Assembly: GCA_024637225.1 (NCBI GenBank)
Contig: JAGXFP010000016.1
Coordinates: 1-58,079, forward strand
Direction: 5' to 3'
DNA from: Desulfobacterales bacterium
GTDB taxonomy: Bacteria > Desulfobacterota > Desulfobulbia > Desulfobulbales > JAGXFP01
DNA length: 58,079 nucleotides
Each line of letters begins with the position of its first letter. Positions within the stretch are counted from its first letter, which is position 1. This document shows positions 10,446 through 19,054 of this stretch, piece by piece. The position numbers and the translations under genes were made by a program. The notes below the pieces were generated by a model. It was given only the letters and a program-made list of their open reading frames with translations, had not been told where the DNA came from and did not search any database.

Positions 10446-10546
10446 GAGAAGCCAGAAGCCAGGAGCCAGGAGCCGGAATGACTGATTTTAAAGCTTTTCT
10501 CCTGGATTCTGACTCCTGGATTCTGACTCCTGGCTTCTGGCTTCTC
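10446..10546. repeat. Long inverted repeat with internal direct repeats
   Basis: Exact 20-bp arms (10446-10465, GAGAAGCCAGAAGCCAGGAG, and its complement at 10527-10546) enclose 61 bp. Short direct repeats such as CCAGGAG and GACTCCTGGATTCT extend from the arms. It lies between thiL and the next upstream gene and could form a large hairpin in RNA. Confidence 0.8.
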
Positions 10547-10628
10547 TTGAAACACAGGCACGAAAAAATCGCCAAAACCCCTTTGTTATCGGGAGATTAA
10601 CCAAACTCAGAAAGTTGAACACGAAGAT

Positions 10629-11003
10629 CTAATCGACCAGCTGCAGTTTCGGCCGGCTCTTTTTTTCTCCGCTTTCCCGGCCGGGCTCATCATCGGGCGC
10701 CCCCTTGACTTCCTCCAGGTCAACGGCCTGGATAAATCTCCGGTCGCCCCCCATAGTGAAGATCTCGCAACCGGTAAACTGCTCCCGGCGCAGGGTCCAT
10801 TTAACCTCCTGGGGCGGCACGCTCAGAAGTTGCAGGCTGACGTGCCACCACTCGTCGCGCCGGCTGCTGTCCCGCTCGAAATCCTTCACCCTGGCATAGA
10901 GCAGTGATCTGGGGGTATCGATGGCAATCAGGACGATATCGCCGATCTCGGTGCGGTCCTTGAAGGTGACCGCGGCTTTCAACTCTTCGACAAATTTTTC
11001 CAT
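10629..11003 (-). CDS. Conserved hypothetical cytosolic protein
   Basis: The protein has 124 residues, no signal peptide and no membrane segment. It starts MEKFVEELKAAVTFKDRTEI and includes DIVLIAIDTPRSLLYARVKD followed by EWWHVSLQLLSVPP and EVKWTLRREQF. The mix of beta strands suggests a small barrel-like domain of about 100 residues, followed by a charged tail (ESGEKKSRPKLQLVD). I do not recognise the family. Composition and codon use match the neighbours, so it is probably a real gene. Confidence 0.65.
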   Translation of the reverse strand: MEKFVEELKAAVTFKDRTEIGDIVLIAIDTPRSLLYARVKDFERDSSRRDEWWHVSLQLLSVPPQEVKWTLRREQFTGCEIFTMGGDRRFIQAVDLEEVKGAPDDEPGRESGEKKSRPKLQLVD

Positions 11004-11437
11004 AATCGTTCACATGAATTTTAATTTTACACCCGACGCCGGATGCGAGGCTCCGGGTAGATCATCAACAGGCAGACGACGCTTGGGATGGACCGTTATC
11101 GGACATCCGAAAAAACGGTGTAATTACAGGCGACAAGAACAAGCCGCCCGGCGGTCCTCGGGAATTCCGCTCTACTTCAATTGTCTACTGTCGATCATGA
11201 CGAAAACGAGAAAAGGCCAGCAACTATTTAACATAAAAAAATCATCCCGATAAATCTATTAATAAGTTTCGGGAAACAAGGCGATCCTCTCCCACTCCAT
11301 ACCGTAACCGGGATTGATCTTAATTGATCTCCTTCTTTACAAATCAGACTGACAATGATTAACATTAACTATGCATTTACCTGAAATGCTCATGCTAAAA
11401 ACTAAATCCTTTATTCAAATAACAGGAGAGTCATACC
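11004..11437. other. Intergenic region upstream of the HtrA gene
   Basis: This 434-bp divergent gap separates the minus-strand hypothetical gene from htrA. The last 100 bp are AT-rich and should hold the htrA promoter, but no consensus element stands out. A CAGGAGAG ribosome site lies directly before the htrA ATG. No RNA gene was recognised. Confidence 0.5.
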
Positions 11438-12853
11438 ATGAAAAGATTCCTTAACTTTTCCGCCCTGAAAATCGTGGTCACTATTTTTCTGGTTGGAGCG
11501 CCGAGCCTGGTTATGGCCGCGGGGGGACCAACCAATATAGCCGATCTGGTTGAGGAAATGGGCCCCTCGGTAGTCAATCTCTACTCAACCAAGACTGTCA
11601 AAGCCAGCCCCCACCGGGGAATTCCGCAATTCGACGACCAGGAGATTCCCGATCTCCTGAAAAAGTTTTTCGACATGCCGATGCCCGAGGAAATGCCTGA
11701 GCACAAAGCGCAAAGCCTGGGGTCCGGGGTGATCATCTCGGCGGATGGCTATATCGTCACCAATAATCATGTGGTCGAAGGGGCGGAAGAGATCAAGGTC
11801 CGCTTAACCACCCATGAAGAATACGATGCCGAAGTTATCGGCCGCGACCCGAAAACCGATGTAGCCCTGATCAAAATTGAACCGGAAAGCGTTTTGACCT
11901 ACGTAAAATTCGGCGACTCGGACAAGATCAGGGTCGGGGAATGGGTGGTTGCCATCGGCAATCCATACGGTTTTGAAAACACGGTTACCGCCGGAATCGT
12001 CAGCGGCAAGGGACGGTCCTTCGGAAGCGGGCCTTACGAAAATTTTATTCAGACCGACGCCTCGATCAACATGGGCAATTCCGGGGGTCCGCTTTTCAAT
12101 CTTGACGGCGAACTGGTCGGGATCAACTCGGTTATCTTCAGCCGCAGCGGCGGCAACATCGGACTCGGTTTCGCCACTCCGGTCAATATGGTCAAAAACG
12201 TAGTCACTCAACTCCAGGAGCACGGCTCGGTGACCCGCGGATGGCTCGGAGTCATGATCCAGCATGTTACCGCCGATCTGGCTGAAAAATTCGGACTGGA
12301 ACGTCCCGGCGGAGCCCTGGTCGGTGAAGTGATGAAAGGCAGCCCCGCGGATAAAGCCGGGATCAAGCAGGGCGATGTCATTGTCGAGTTCATGGGTGAG
12401 GAAATTATCAAAATGGCCTCCCTGCCTTCGAAGGTTGCCCTGACTCCGGTCGGCACCAAGGCGGAATTAACGGTTATCCGCGATGGCAAGAAGAAAAAGT
12501 TAGAGGTAACCATCGGTAAATTGGCAGAAGAGGAGGTTGGCGCCCCCGGGATTTCGGAGGAGAGCAGCGCAGGCAAACTCGGTCTGACCGTCCAGGAGTT
12601 GACCCCGGAATTGGCTAATTCCCTTGGAATCGAAGATAAGAAGGGACTGATAATTTCCAATGTCAGAAGCGGCTCCCCTGCCGAGGCAGCCGGCATCCAG
12701 CGCGGGGAAATCATCCTGGAAGTAAACCAGAAACCGGTGGAAAGCGTCGAGGATTTAAAGGAGATCATCAGCAAGATTGCACCTGGTGAAAGGATTCTCC
12801 TGCTTACCAGAAGAGGCGAACACACCAGATTTGTCGTGATCAAAAGCGAGTAG
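11438..12853 (+). CDS. degP: HtrA/Do-type periplasmic serine protease
   Basis: This periplasmic protease and chaperone degrades misfolded envelope proteins. The protein has 471 residues. A signal peptide (hydrophobic 10-28) ends near VMAAGG. The trypsin-like domain carries the triad His111 (VTNNHVVEG), Asp141 (KTDVALIKI) and Ser215 (NMGNSGGPLF). Two PDZ domains follow, one from about 265 (GWLGVMIQHVT) and one from about 385 to the end (GLTVQELTPELANSLGI, SPAEAAGIQRGEIILEV). The CAGGAGAG ribosome site supports the start. A small lipoprotein gene follows after 65 bp on the same strand. Whether it is DegP, DegQ or MucD in the strict sense cannot be decided. Confidence 0.95.
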   Translation: MKRFLNFSALKIVVTIFLVGAPSLVMAAGGPTNIADLVEEMGPSVVNLYSTKTVKASPHRGIPQFDDQEIPDLLKKFFDMPMPEEMPEHKAQSLGSGVIISADGYIVTNNHVVEGAEEIKVRLTTHEEYDAEVIGRDPKTDVALIKIEPESVLTYVKFGDSDKIRVGEWVVAIGNPYGFENTVTAGIVSGKGRSFGSGPYENFIQTDASINMGNSGGPLFNLDGELVGINSVIFSRSGGNIGLGFATPVNMVKNVVTQLQEHGSVTRGWLGVMIQHVTADLAEKFGLERPGGALVGEVMKGSPADKAGIKQGDVIVEFMGEEIIKMASLPSKVALTPVGTKAELTVIRDGKKKKLEVTIGKLAEEEVGAPGISEESSAGKLGLTVQELTPELANSLGIEDKKGLIISNVRSGSPAEAAGIQRGEIILEVNQKPVESVEDLKEIISKIAPGERILLLTRRGEHTRFVVIKSE

Positions 12854-12918
12854 GTCAAGAGGGAGCAGGAAAGCATCCGGTTAATGAAACAAATTTCGCT
12901 AGGGAGATCCTCCATAGA

Positions 12919-13683
12919 ATGGCACAAATCAAAACAAAACGACTAACCCCAGGCCGGCTGCTCGCGCTACTTTTGGGTGTCAGTATCATTGCGTCCTGCT
13001 CGTACGGCGACCGGGTAGCTCCGATACGGCTACCCGATTCTTCGGCTAACATGGTCGATGTGAAGGGGCTGAAGGTCGCGGCCACCGCCTATGTCGACCG
13101 GGATGCGGCCGCCGATGCCTATGGCTTCGACATCCGCAAGGCGGGCCTGCTGCCGGTTCAGCTGACTTTCCAGAACGAGAGCGGCCGGCCGGCCAGGATC
13201 AATCCCGGTCAAACCTTTCTGGTCGACAAAAACAACAATGCCTGGCCCATCCTGTCCCGGGAAAAGACCTATGACCGAACCAGCAAATACGTGAAGATCG
13301 GCGAAAGCGCCAAAGGGGCGGCAGCCCCCTCTATTCTGATGGGCGCTGCCGGGGCGGTTGCGGGGCTTGCCATCGGGATCGTCACCGGCGAAAATGTCGG
13401 CGAGACCATGGGCAAGGGCGCGGCGATCGGCGCCGCCGGGGGCGCCATTGCCGGCGGAGCTGATGCCGCCGCCCGGAGCAAGAGGAAGATCAGGGACGAC
13501 CTGGCCGAAAAGAGCCTGCGGAACAAGCCGATTGAACCGGGCCACATTGCTTACGGCACCCTGTTTTTCCCAGGCACTTCCGGCAGCGAGGCAGATTCTG
13601 TCCGGCACCTCCGGCTGGCTCTCTCCATCGGCCAGGCCAGCGAGGAAGTAGTAATCATCGACCTGGACCAGCAGTCCGAATAA
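12919..13683 (+). CDS. Glycine-zipper lipoprotein of unknown function
   Basis: The predicted lipoprotein has 254 residues. The signal peptide ends at IIASC (Cys27). A beta-rich domain of about 100 residues follows (VKGLKVAATAYVDRD, LLPVQLTFQNESGRPARIN, FLVDKNNNAWPIL). A glycine-zipper helix stretch lies at about 133-180 (LMGAAGAVAGLAIGIVTG, GAAIGAAGGAIAGGADAA), of the type that inserts in or packs against membranes. A final beta strand pair includes YGTLFFPG. The CDS starts 65 bp after the HtrA stop, so the two could be co-transcribed. The function is unknown; an envelope-stress link is suggested only by the neighbour. Confidence 0.75.
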   Translation: MAQIKTKRLTPGRLLALLLGVSIIASCSYGDRVAPIRLPDSSANMVDVKGLKVAATAYVDRDAAADAYGFDIRKAGLLPVQLTFQNESGRPARINPGQTFLVDKNNNAWPILSREKTYDRTSKYVKIGESAKGAAAPSILMGAAGAVAGLAIGIVTGENVGETMGKGAAIGAAGGAIAGGADAAARSKRKIRDDLAEKSLRNKPIEPGHIAYGTLFFPGTSGSEADSVRHLRLALSIGQASEEVVIIDLDQQSE

Positions 13684-13872
13684 AAAACGCGGGGTAACCG
13701 ACTACAGGGCAAGTCCAGCGCTTCCAGGGCCGGAAACCTTGCCCGCAGGGGCTCGGCGGCTGCCGGCAATCCTAGAGTATCGAGCTGAGAGGTAATCAGG
13801 AAGGTAAACGTGGGGGCTGACTAAGGGGATACAGGACCCCGGGAACCGCGGCCCCTGCCCTGCGCGAATAGA

Positions 13873-14514
13873 TCAGGAAGTTTGCAGGTCGGCCCGGCGA
13901 ACCGCCTCGACCAAGGCGTTGAGCATCGCATGATCCTTGCGGCCCGGCGATTTTTCCACCCCGGAGTTTACATCCACCGCGTAGGGGCGGGCGGCACTGA
14001 TCGCCTCGCCGACATTATCCGGCCCAAGTCCTCCGGCCAGCAGAACCGGCCCCGGGACACGCAGACCGGCAACCAGATTCCAATCGAAAGCCCGGCCCGT
14101 CCCGCCCGCCATTTCCTGATCGTAGGTATCGAGGAGAAAGCCCGCCACCTCTCCGGCATAAGCAGCCATTTTCGAGCCGTCGATATCGTCTTTAACCGCG
14201 AATGATTTCAAGACCCTTACCGGCATGAGCCGGCAGTAATCGACATTCTCCTGGCCGTGGAGCTGGACCATGGTCAAGCCGCAATACTTGATGATGTCAG
14301 TGACTACATCGGGATCCTCGTTGACGAATACCCCGACCGCATCGACAAAGGGCGGCACCTTCCGGATCAGCTCCCTGGCCTTTTCGGGCTCAACCCGGCG
14401 CGGGCTCTTTTCGGCGAAGATGAAGCCAACTCCGTCAACTCCCGCCGACACGGCGTGGGCGAGATCTCCGGAATCAGTTATCCCGCAAATCTTAATCCGT
14501 GTTCGAGTAATCAT
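13873..14514 (-). CDS. trpF: Phosphoribosylanthranilate isomerase
   Basis: TrpF converts N-(5-phosphoribosyl)anthranilate to 1-(2-carboxyphenylamino)-1-deoxyribulose 5-phosphate in tryptophan synthesis. The protein is a 213-residue TIM barrel. Its motifs are KICGITDSGDL (catalytic Cys in KICG), GVGFIFAEKSPR, VGVFVNED, VQLHGQE, LLAGGLGPDNV (phosphate loop) and VDVNSGVEKSPGRKD. It is the last gene of the minus-strand trpEGDCF cluster and is separated from trpC by a perfect 55-bp tandem repeat. trpB and trpA do not follow; instead there is a convergent lipoprotein gene. Confidence 0.97.
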   Translation of the reverse strand: MITRTRIKICGITDSGDLAHAVSAGVDGVGFIFAEKSPRRVEPEKARELIRKVPPFVDAVGVFVNEDPDVVTDIIKYCGLTMVQLHGQENVDYCRLMPVRVLKSFAVKDDIDGSKMAAYAGEVAGFLLDTYDQEMAGGTGRAFDWNLVAGLRVPGPVLLAGGLGPDNVGEAISAARPYAVDVNSGVEKSPGRKDHAMLNALVEAVRRADLQTS

Positions 14515-14540
14515 TCAAAAACCCTCTGCAAGATATTGTT

Positions 14541-14650
14541 AAAGCTGAGTTGAGCAGCTTGTCTGCCCAAACGAAACTTATGCCCTGTTGGGTGTAAAGC
14601 TGAGTTGAGCAGCTTGTCTGCCCAAACGAAACTTATGCCCTGTTGGGTGT
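14541..14650. repeat. Perfect tandem duplication of a 55-bp unit
   Basis: Two identical 55-bp copies (14541-14595 and 14596-14650) fill the trpC-trpF gap. Each begins AAAGCTGAGTTGAGCAGCTT and ends CCCTGTTGGGTGT. Each has an internal inverted repeat (TTGAGCAG and CTGCCCAA) able to form a hairpin. A third, diverged unit lies in opposite orientation at 18831-18885, at the trpE start. Confidence 0.95.
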
Positions 14651-14659
14651 AAGCATGCC

Positions 14660-15433
14660 TTAACGGCCAACCAGTTCTCGCAGGCCCGCAACCCGATCGG
14701 CGGCCCGCATCAATGTTTCCCCGACCAGAACCGCAGCGACGCCGTGCCCGGCCAGTTTTTTGACATCATCATGATTTCTGATTCCGGACTCGCTGACCAC
14801 CGGCATCCCGACGGGAATCATACTCTTAACCCTGAGGGTGGTGTCAATATCAACGCTAAAATCGCGCAGGTCGCGATTGTTGACCCCGATCAAAACGGAA
14901 CCGGCCTCCAAGGCGCGTTCCGCTTCCCATTCGTCATGGACCTCAACCAGGCAGTCCATGCCCAGTTCCTCGGCAAACATCCGGTAATCGCGGAGCTGGA
15001 TCTGGTCAAGGATGGCGACGATCAACAGGATGGCATCGGCTCCGAATTCCCGGGCCTGACGGATCTGAGCCTCGTGGATAATAAAATCCTTGCGGAGCAC
15101 CGGCAGCTTCACCGCGTCCCGGACGGCGGGGATGTAGGAAAGGCTGCCTTGGAAGAAGTCCACGTCGGTCAGGATCGATAGGGCCTGGGCGCCGCCTTTT
15201 TCATAGTCGACGGCGATGGCGACCGGATCGAAATCCGGACAAATGATGCCCTTCGAAGGCGAAGCCTTTTTGGCCTCGGCGATTACCGCTATTCCGTCAC
15301 AATCAATCAGGCTTTTATGAAAGCCACGGGGGGGGTCGACCTGTTCGGGAGGTTCCTCGGTTGGGCCGTTGAGCAGCTCGGCCACTTCCTCCTTCTTGCG
15401 GGCGACTATTTGATCGAGAATCATGTTCGACAT
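14660..15433 (-). CDS. trpC: Indole-3-glycerol phosphate synthase
   Basis: TrpC closes the indole ring to give indole-3-glycerol phosphate. The protein has 257 residues in a TIM barrel. Motifs are VIAEAKKASPSKGII (catalytic Lys region), QALSILTDVDFFQGS, LPVLRKDFIIHEAQIRQA, LIGVNNRDLRDF (the NNRDL block), VVSESGI and AAVLVGETLMRA. It starts MSNMILDQIVARKKEEV. Upstream lies a gap of about 225 bp containing two TTTTTGCGA-family repeats, so the trp cluster is more loosely spaced than a usual operon. Confidence 0.97.
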   Translation of the reverse strand: MSNMILDQIVARKKEEVAELLNGPTEEPPEQVDPPRGFHKSLIDCDGIAVIAEAKKASPSKGIICPDFDPVAIAVDYEKGGAQALSILTDVDFFQGSLSYIPAVRDAVKLPVLRKDFIIHEAQIRQAREFGADAILLIVAILDQIQLRDYRMFAEELGMDCLVEVHDEWEAERALEAGSVLIGVNNRDLRDFSVDIDTTLRVKSMIPVGMPVVSESGIRNHDDVKKLAGHGVAAVLVGETLMRAADRVAGLRELVGR

Positions 15434-15461
15434 ATCATTCCATCACGGTTTAATTTTGTTG

Positions 15462-15518
15462 GCGTCGCAAAAAGGGGGGCATGCTTAGCCATCCTGAGAC
15501 TTTTTGCGAACTCATCAA
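15462..15518. repeat. TTTTTGCGA-family repeat pair
   Basis: An inverted unit (GGCGTCGCAAAAAGG, 15462-15476) and a direct unit (GACTTTTTGCGAACTCATCA, 15497-15516) face each other in the trpD-trpC gap. Another unit lies at 16715-16735 between trpG and trpD. The same core recurs in most longer gaps of the window. Confidence 0.75.
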
Positions 15519-15658
15519 ATTTATTTTCGCCCTGCATCCGCGAGCTTTCAAAACGGGTCGGATACAGTATGGCGACGATGTTGTCATATTGATAATAAAC
15601 GAATCGCCGACCCAGGCCCATTATCCTAGCTGAAAGGAAGCCGGGGTAAGGTCTCGGA

Positions 15659-16672
15659 TCAGCCTAGCGAAAACGCCGCCAATCCGTCGACCTTGACCAG
15701 GGCTGCGCCGCTGGCCACGGTTTCCCTGGCCAATTCGACGCCTCCCTTGAGATCATCGGCCTTGCCGGCCGCGGTCAGGGCCGCGCCGGCATTAAGCAGA
15801 ACCATATCCAGACACGGCCCCTGTTCACCGGCCAGGATCCGCCGTAGATGGGCGGCAGCGGCGACGGCATCATCCCTGCCCTTTATATCATCGATTGTCG
15901 CCCGTGCGAGGCCGACTTCTTCCGGTTTGACAATGTATTCCCTGACCTGACCGTCACTCCATTCGGCGACCCTGGTCTCGCCGGTCACGGTCAACTCGTC
16001 CATGTTGCCCGCCCCGCAGACCACCATGGCCCGCAATGCTCCGAGCCTGCCAAGCACCACGGCCAGTTTGCCGGTAAGATCGGGATCAAAAACCCCCATG
16101 ACCTGGACATTGGCGCCGGCCGGATTGGTAAGGGGCCCCAGGACATTAAAAACGGTCCGGATCCCGATTTCCCGGCGAGGGCCTATGGCATGTTTCATGG
16201 CGCCATGCATGATCGGGGCGAACATGAAACCGATGCCGACCTCCAGGATACAGCGGCCGACGGAAGCGGGGGGAAGGTCAAGATTGACTCCCAGAGCCTC
16301 CAGGACATCGGCGCTGCCGCAGTGGCTGGTAATGGAACGGTTGCCGTGCTTGGCCACGGTCACCCCGGCCCCGGCCACCACAAAGGCCGCCGCCGTGGAA
16401 ACATTGAAAGTGCCGGAACTGTCGCCGCCGGTGCCGCAGGTATCGACTACGATGCCAGGCCCGGCATCGACTTTCACCGCCTTCTCCCGCATGACCCGGG
16501 CCGCCCCGGCAATCTCGTCAATGGTCTCGCCCTTCATCCGCAAGGCGGTAATGAACGAGCCAATCTGGGCGGGGGACGACTCGCCGCTCATGATCTCGTT
16601 CATCACCCCGACCATCTCGTCCTCGTTCAGATCGTGGCCGGTCACCACTTTGGAGATAGCTTCCCTGATCAT
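15659..16672 (-). CDS. trpD: Anthranilate phosphoribosyltransferase
   Basis: TrpD joins anthranilate and phosphoribosyl pyrophosphate. The protein has 337 residues. The N-terminal helical domain includes EIMSGESSPAQIGSFITALR. The phosphate-binding loop is DTCGTGGDSSGTFNVSTAAA. Further motifs are VAKHGNRSITSHCGSADVLE, FAPIMHGAM and RTVFNVLGPLTNPA. Unlike the E. coli protein it carries no glutamine amidotransferase domain; that activity is the separate trpG product just upstream. A TTTTTGCGA-type repeat lies between trpG and trpD. Confidence 0.97.
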   Translation of the reverse strand: MIREAISKVVTGHDLNEDEMVGVMNEIMSGESSPAQIGSFITALRMKGETIDEIAGAARVMREKAVKVDAGPGIVVDTCGTGGDSSGTFNVSTAAAFVVAGAGVTVAKHGNRSITSHCGSADVLEALGVNLDLPPASVGRCILEVGIGFMFAPIMHGAMKHAIGPRREIGIRTVFNVLGPLTNPAGANVQVMGVFDPDLTGKLAVVLGRLGALRAMVVCGAGNMDELTVTGETRVAEWSDGQVREYIVKPEEVGLARATIDDIKGRDDAVAAAAHLRRILAGEQGPCLDMVLLNAGAALTAAGKADDLKGGVELARETVASGAALVKVDGLAAFSLG

Positions 16673-16731
16673 ATCAATCCCCCTTCTCGAACTTTTTTAG
16701 CTTAGCCATCCCGAGACTTTTTGCGACGCCA

Positions 16732-17325
16732 TCATTCTTGCCCGCCGTACATTTCCGGATATGCGGGATCGATGAAATTCTTCAACAGCCGCACCCCGTC
16801 TGGGGTCATGATCGATTCCGGATGAAACTGCACCCCCTCGATCAAATACTCCCGATGCCTGACCCCCATCAATTCGTCCTGATCGGTTCTGGCCGTGATC
16901 TCCAGACAGTCGGGCAACGAGTCCTTCTCCACAACCAGGGAATGATAGCGCATCGCGGCGAAGGGGTCCGGCAGGCCGGAGAAAACTCCCTTGCCGTCGT
17001 GATAGACCTTGCTGGTTTTGCCGTGCATCAGCCGTGAGGCCCTGACCGTAATGCCGCTGAAGGCCTCGCCGACCGCCTGATGGCCCAAGCAGACCCCGAG
17101 GATCGGAATCCGGCCGGCAAAATATTTAATCGCCTCCACTGAGATTCCGGCCTTGGCGGGGGCACCCGGCCCGGGTGAAATCAGGAGCCGGTCTGGCCCC
17201 AGGGCCTCGATCCCGGCAAGATCTATCCGATCGTTGCGGAAGATCTTCATCTCGGCCCCGAAACCGCCCAGGGTCTGGACGATATTGTAGGTAAAGGAAT
17301 CGTAGTTATCAATTATAACAATCAT
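16732..17325 (-). CDS. trpG: Anthranilate synthase glutamine amidotransferase subunit
   Basis: This subunit releases ammonia from glutamine for anthranilate synthase; in many bacteria it also serves aminodeoxychorismate synthase (PabA). The protein is a 197-residue class I amidotransferase. The start MIVIIDNYDSFTYNIVQ is typical. The nucleophile Cys lies in PILGVCLGHQAVGE and the catalytic His and Glu in GVQFHPESIMT. The oxyanion strand is LLISPGPGAP. It lies 16 bp after trpE, so the two subunits are made from one message. Amphibolic use for folate is possible and cannot be excluded. Confidence 0.95.
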   Translation of the reverse strand: MIVIIDNYDSFTYNIVQTLGGFGAEMKIFRNDRIDLAGIEALGPDRLLISPGPGAPAKAGISVEAIKYFAGRIPILGVCLGHQAVGEAFSGITVRASRLMHGKTSKVYHDGKGVFSGLPDPFAAMRYHSLVVEKDSLPDCLEITARTDQDELMGVRHREYLIEGVQFHPESIMTPDGVRLLKNFIDPAYPEMYGGQE

Positions 17326-17341
17326 TTAACTCAAGCCCCGA

Positions 17342-18826
17342 TCAACCATGCCACTTCTCGGCCAATTCCACGGCCCGGCGCAGTCCCATTGACTTATTGA
17401 CAGTCTCTTCATATTCTAGCCGCGGATCGGAATCGGCAACCACCCCGGCCCCGGCCTGAATCCAAAGATCATCGCCTTTCTGAATAAAGGTGCGGATGGT
17501 AATGCAGAAATCCATATTGCCGGAAAACCCGAAATAACCGACGGCCCCGGCATAGGGCCCCCTTCTTTCCGGCTCCAGTTCCTCGATAATCTCCATGGCC
17601 CTGATCTTCGGAGCGCCGCTGACCGTACCGGCCGGGAAACAGGCGCGCAGCACATCGAACTGATCGTAACCGGGGGCCAGGCGGCCATGCACTCCGGAGA
17701 CAATATGCATGACATGGCTGTAACGTTCAACGACCATCAGATCGCGGGTCTCAACCTGTCCATGCACCGAGACCCGGCCGACATCGTTACGGCCCAGATC
17801 GACCAGCATCAGATGTTCGGCCCGCTCCTTGGGGTCGGCCAGCAACTCCTTCTCCAGAGCCAGATCCTCTTCCGGGGTCGCCCCCCGCCGCCTGGTCCCG
17901 GCAATGGGTCTGAGCTCGATATCGTCATGCTCAAGGCGAACCAGAATTTCCGGCGAAGAGCCGATCTGAACCAGATCGCCCTGTTTCAGATAAAAAAGAT
18001 AGGGACTGGGATTGATATGGCGCAGGGCCCGGTAAAGGCGGAACGGCGAAATTTCGCTCCTGGTATGAAAGCGCTGGGAGAGCACGACCTGAATAATATC
18101 GCCGGCGAGAATATACTCCTTGGCCTTCTCGATTATGCCCCGAAAAGAATCCTCGCTCATATTCGAGCTGAATTGGTGGTCGGTCCCGGTCCGGCCGGGG
18201 GCGGTAAGTTCAGCCGGTACAGGCTCGGCAAGCCGCGCCACAACCTCTTCGATCCGGGCGACTGCTTCAAGATACTGCCCGCCGATCTCCTTTTGCCGGT
18301 CAATCTCGACGCAATCTACGATGGTCAGGGTCTGCTTGAGGTTATCGTAAATCAGCACCATCCGCGGAATCATGAAGGAACTGTCCGGGAAACCGGCCAG
18401 CGGCTCCTTACAGGCGGGCAGAGTTTCCATGAAGCGGACCATGTCGTAGCCGAGAAAACCGACTGCGCCTCCGAAAAAGCGAGGCAGATACTCCGTTTGA
18501 CCGCTGACTTTAAAGGAACCAACCAGTTTTCGGAGCAGTTCGAGGGGATCACCCTGCAAAACCTCCTCGCGGGCGTTTCGGTTCAGAGTAACCTTGTCGC
18601 CATGGCTCTCGAAGACGACCAGGGGGTCATAACCGATAAAAGAGTAACGGCCCCACTTCTCCCCGCCCTCGAGGCTTTCAAAGAGGAAAGCACGGGGTTC
18701 GTCGCCGGCGACCTTGGCAAAAACCGTAAGGGGGGTATCGAGATCGGCGATGATCTCGCGATAAACCGGGATCAGATCCGCTTCACCGACAAGCTCTTTA
18801 AATACATTCTGGGATGGTTGGCACAT
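17342..18826 (-). CDS. trpE: Anthranilate synthase component I
   Basis: TrpE makes anthranilate from chorismate and ammonia. The start is taken as the ATG at 18826 (MCQPSQNVFKELV, 494 residues). A GTG at 18838 is in frame, but it lies inside a dispersed 55-bp repeat and has no better ribosome site. The N-terminal domain has the feedback segment LFESLEGGEKWGRYSFIGYD. The chorismate-binding domain shows IQVVLSQRF, NPSPYLFYL, RPIAGTRRRG, LVDLGRNDVGRVS, GTVSGAPKIRAMEIIEELEP and IRTFIQKGDDLWIQAGAGVV. It is the first gene of the cluster, behind the rpsT terminator. No leader peptide rich in Trp codons was seen. Confidence 0.96.
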   Translation of the reverse strand: MCQPSQNVFKELVGEADLIPVYREIIADLDTPLTVFAKVAGDEPRAFLFESLEGGEKWGRYSFIGYDPLVVFESHGDKVTLNRNAREEVLQGDPLELLRKLVGSFKVSGQTEYLPRFFGGAVGFLGYDMVRFMETLPACKEPLAGFPDSSFMIPRMVLIYDNLKQTLTIVDCVEIDRQKEIGGQYLEAVARIEEVVARLAEPVPAELTAPGRTGTDHQFSSNMSEDSFRGIIEKAKEYILAGDIIQVVLSQRFHTRSEISPFRLYRALRHINPSPYLFYLKQGDLVQIGSSPEILVRLEHDDIELRPIAGTRRRGATPEEDLALEKELLADPKERAEHLMLVDLGRNDVGRVSVHGQVETRDLMVVERYSHVMHIVSGVHGRLAPGYDQFDVLRACFPAGTVSGAPKIRAMEIIEELEPERRGPYAGAVGYFGFSGNMDFCITIRTFIQKGDDLWIQAGAGVVADSDPRLEYEETVNKSMGLRRAVELAEKWHG

Positions 18827-18830
18827 GGCT

Positions 18831-18885
18831 ATACCCACAGGGCATAAGTTTTCGCTTGAGCAGACGATCTGCCCAACTCAGCTTT
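18831..18885. repeat. Diverged, inverted copy of the 55-bp trp-associated repeat
   Basis: The complement of this segment matches the 55-bp unit at 14541-14650 over its whole length with about ten differences. It contains a hairpin (TTGGGCAGA with TCTGCTCAA on the minus strand) just upstream of the trpE ATG. It overlaps the alternative GTG start of trpE. Confidence 0.85.
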
Positions 18886-18931
18886 ATAGTCGAAATAACA
18901 GGTCGCAGGCGGTTTTGCCCAGAATAAAAAA

Positions 18932-18964
18932 AGCCAGGCAGGGGACGATACCCCGCATGGCTTT
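18932..18964 (-). terminator. Rho-independent terminator of rpsT
   Basis: On the minus strand AAGCCATGCGGGG pairs with CCCCTGCCTGGCTT, with one mismatch, and is followed by seven T. It lies about 90 bp past the rpsT stop and separates rpsT from the trp cluster. Confidence 0.85.
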
Positions 18965-19054
18965 AGTTCAACCGAAATATTGTTCATGACCCAGGTCTTC
19001 CAGGCTCACCGCAAAGGATTTCTTAACCGGGGTGAATGCCGCCGGATCAAGCCT

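Noticed and set aside
17687..18847. 386-codon plus-strand frame opposite trpE
   Set aside because: Antisense to trpE, whose motifs are complete; no signal or domain recognised in the shadow.
18838..19054. Trp attenuator or leader peptide before trpE
   Set aside because: No short frame rich in Trp codons and no terminator/antiterminator pair other than the rpsT terminator was visible.
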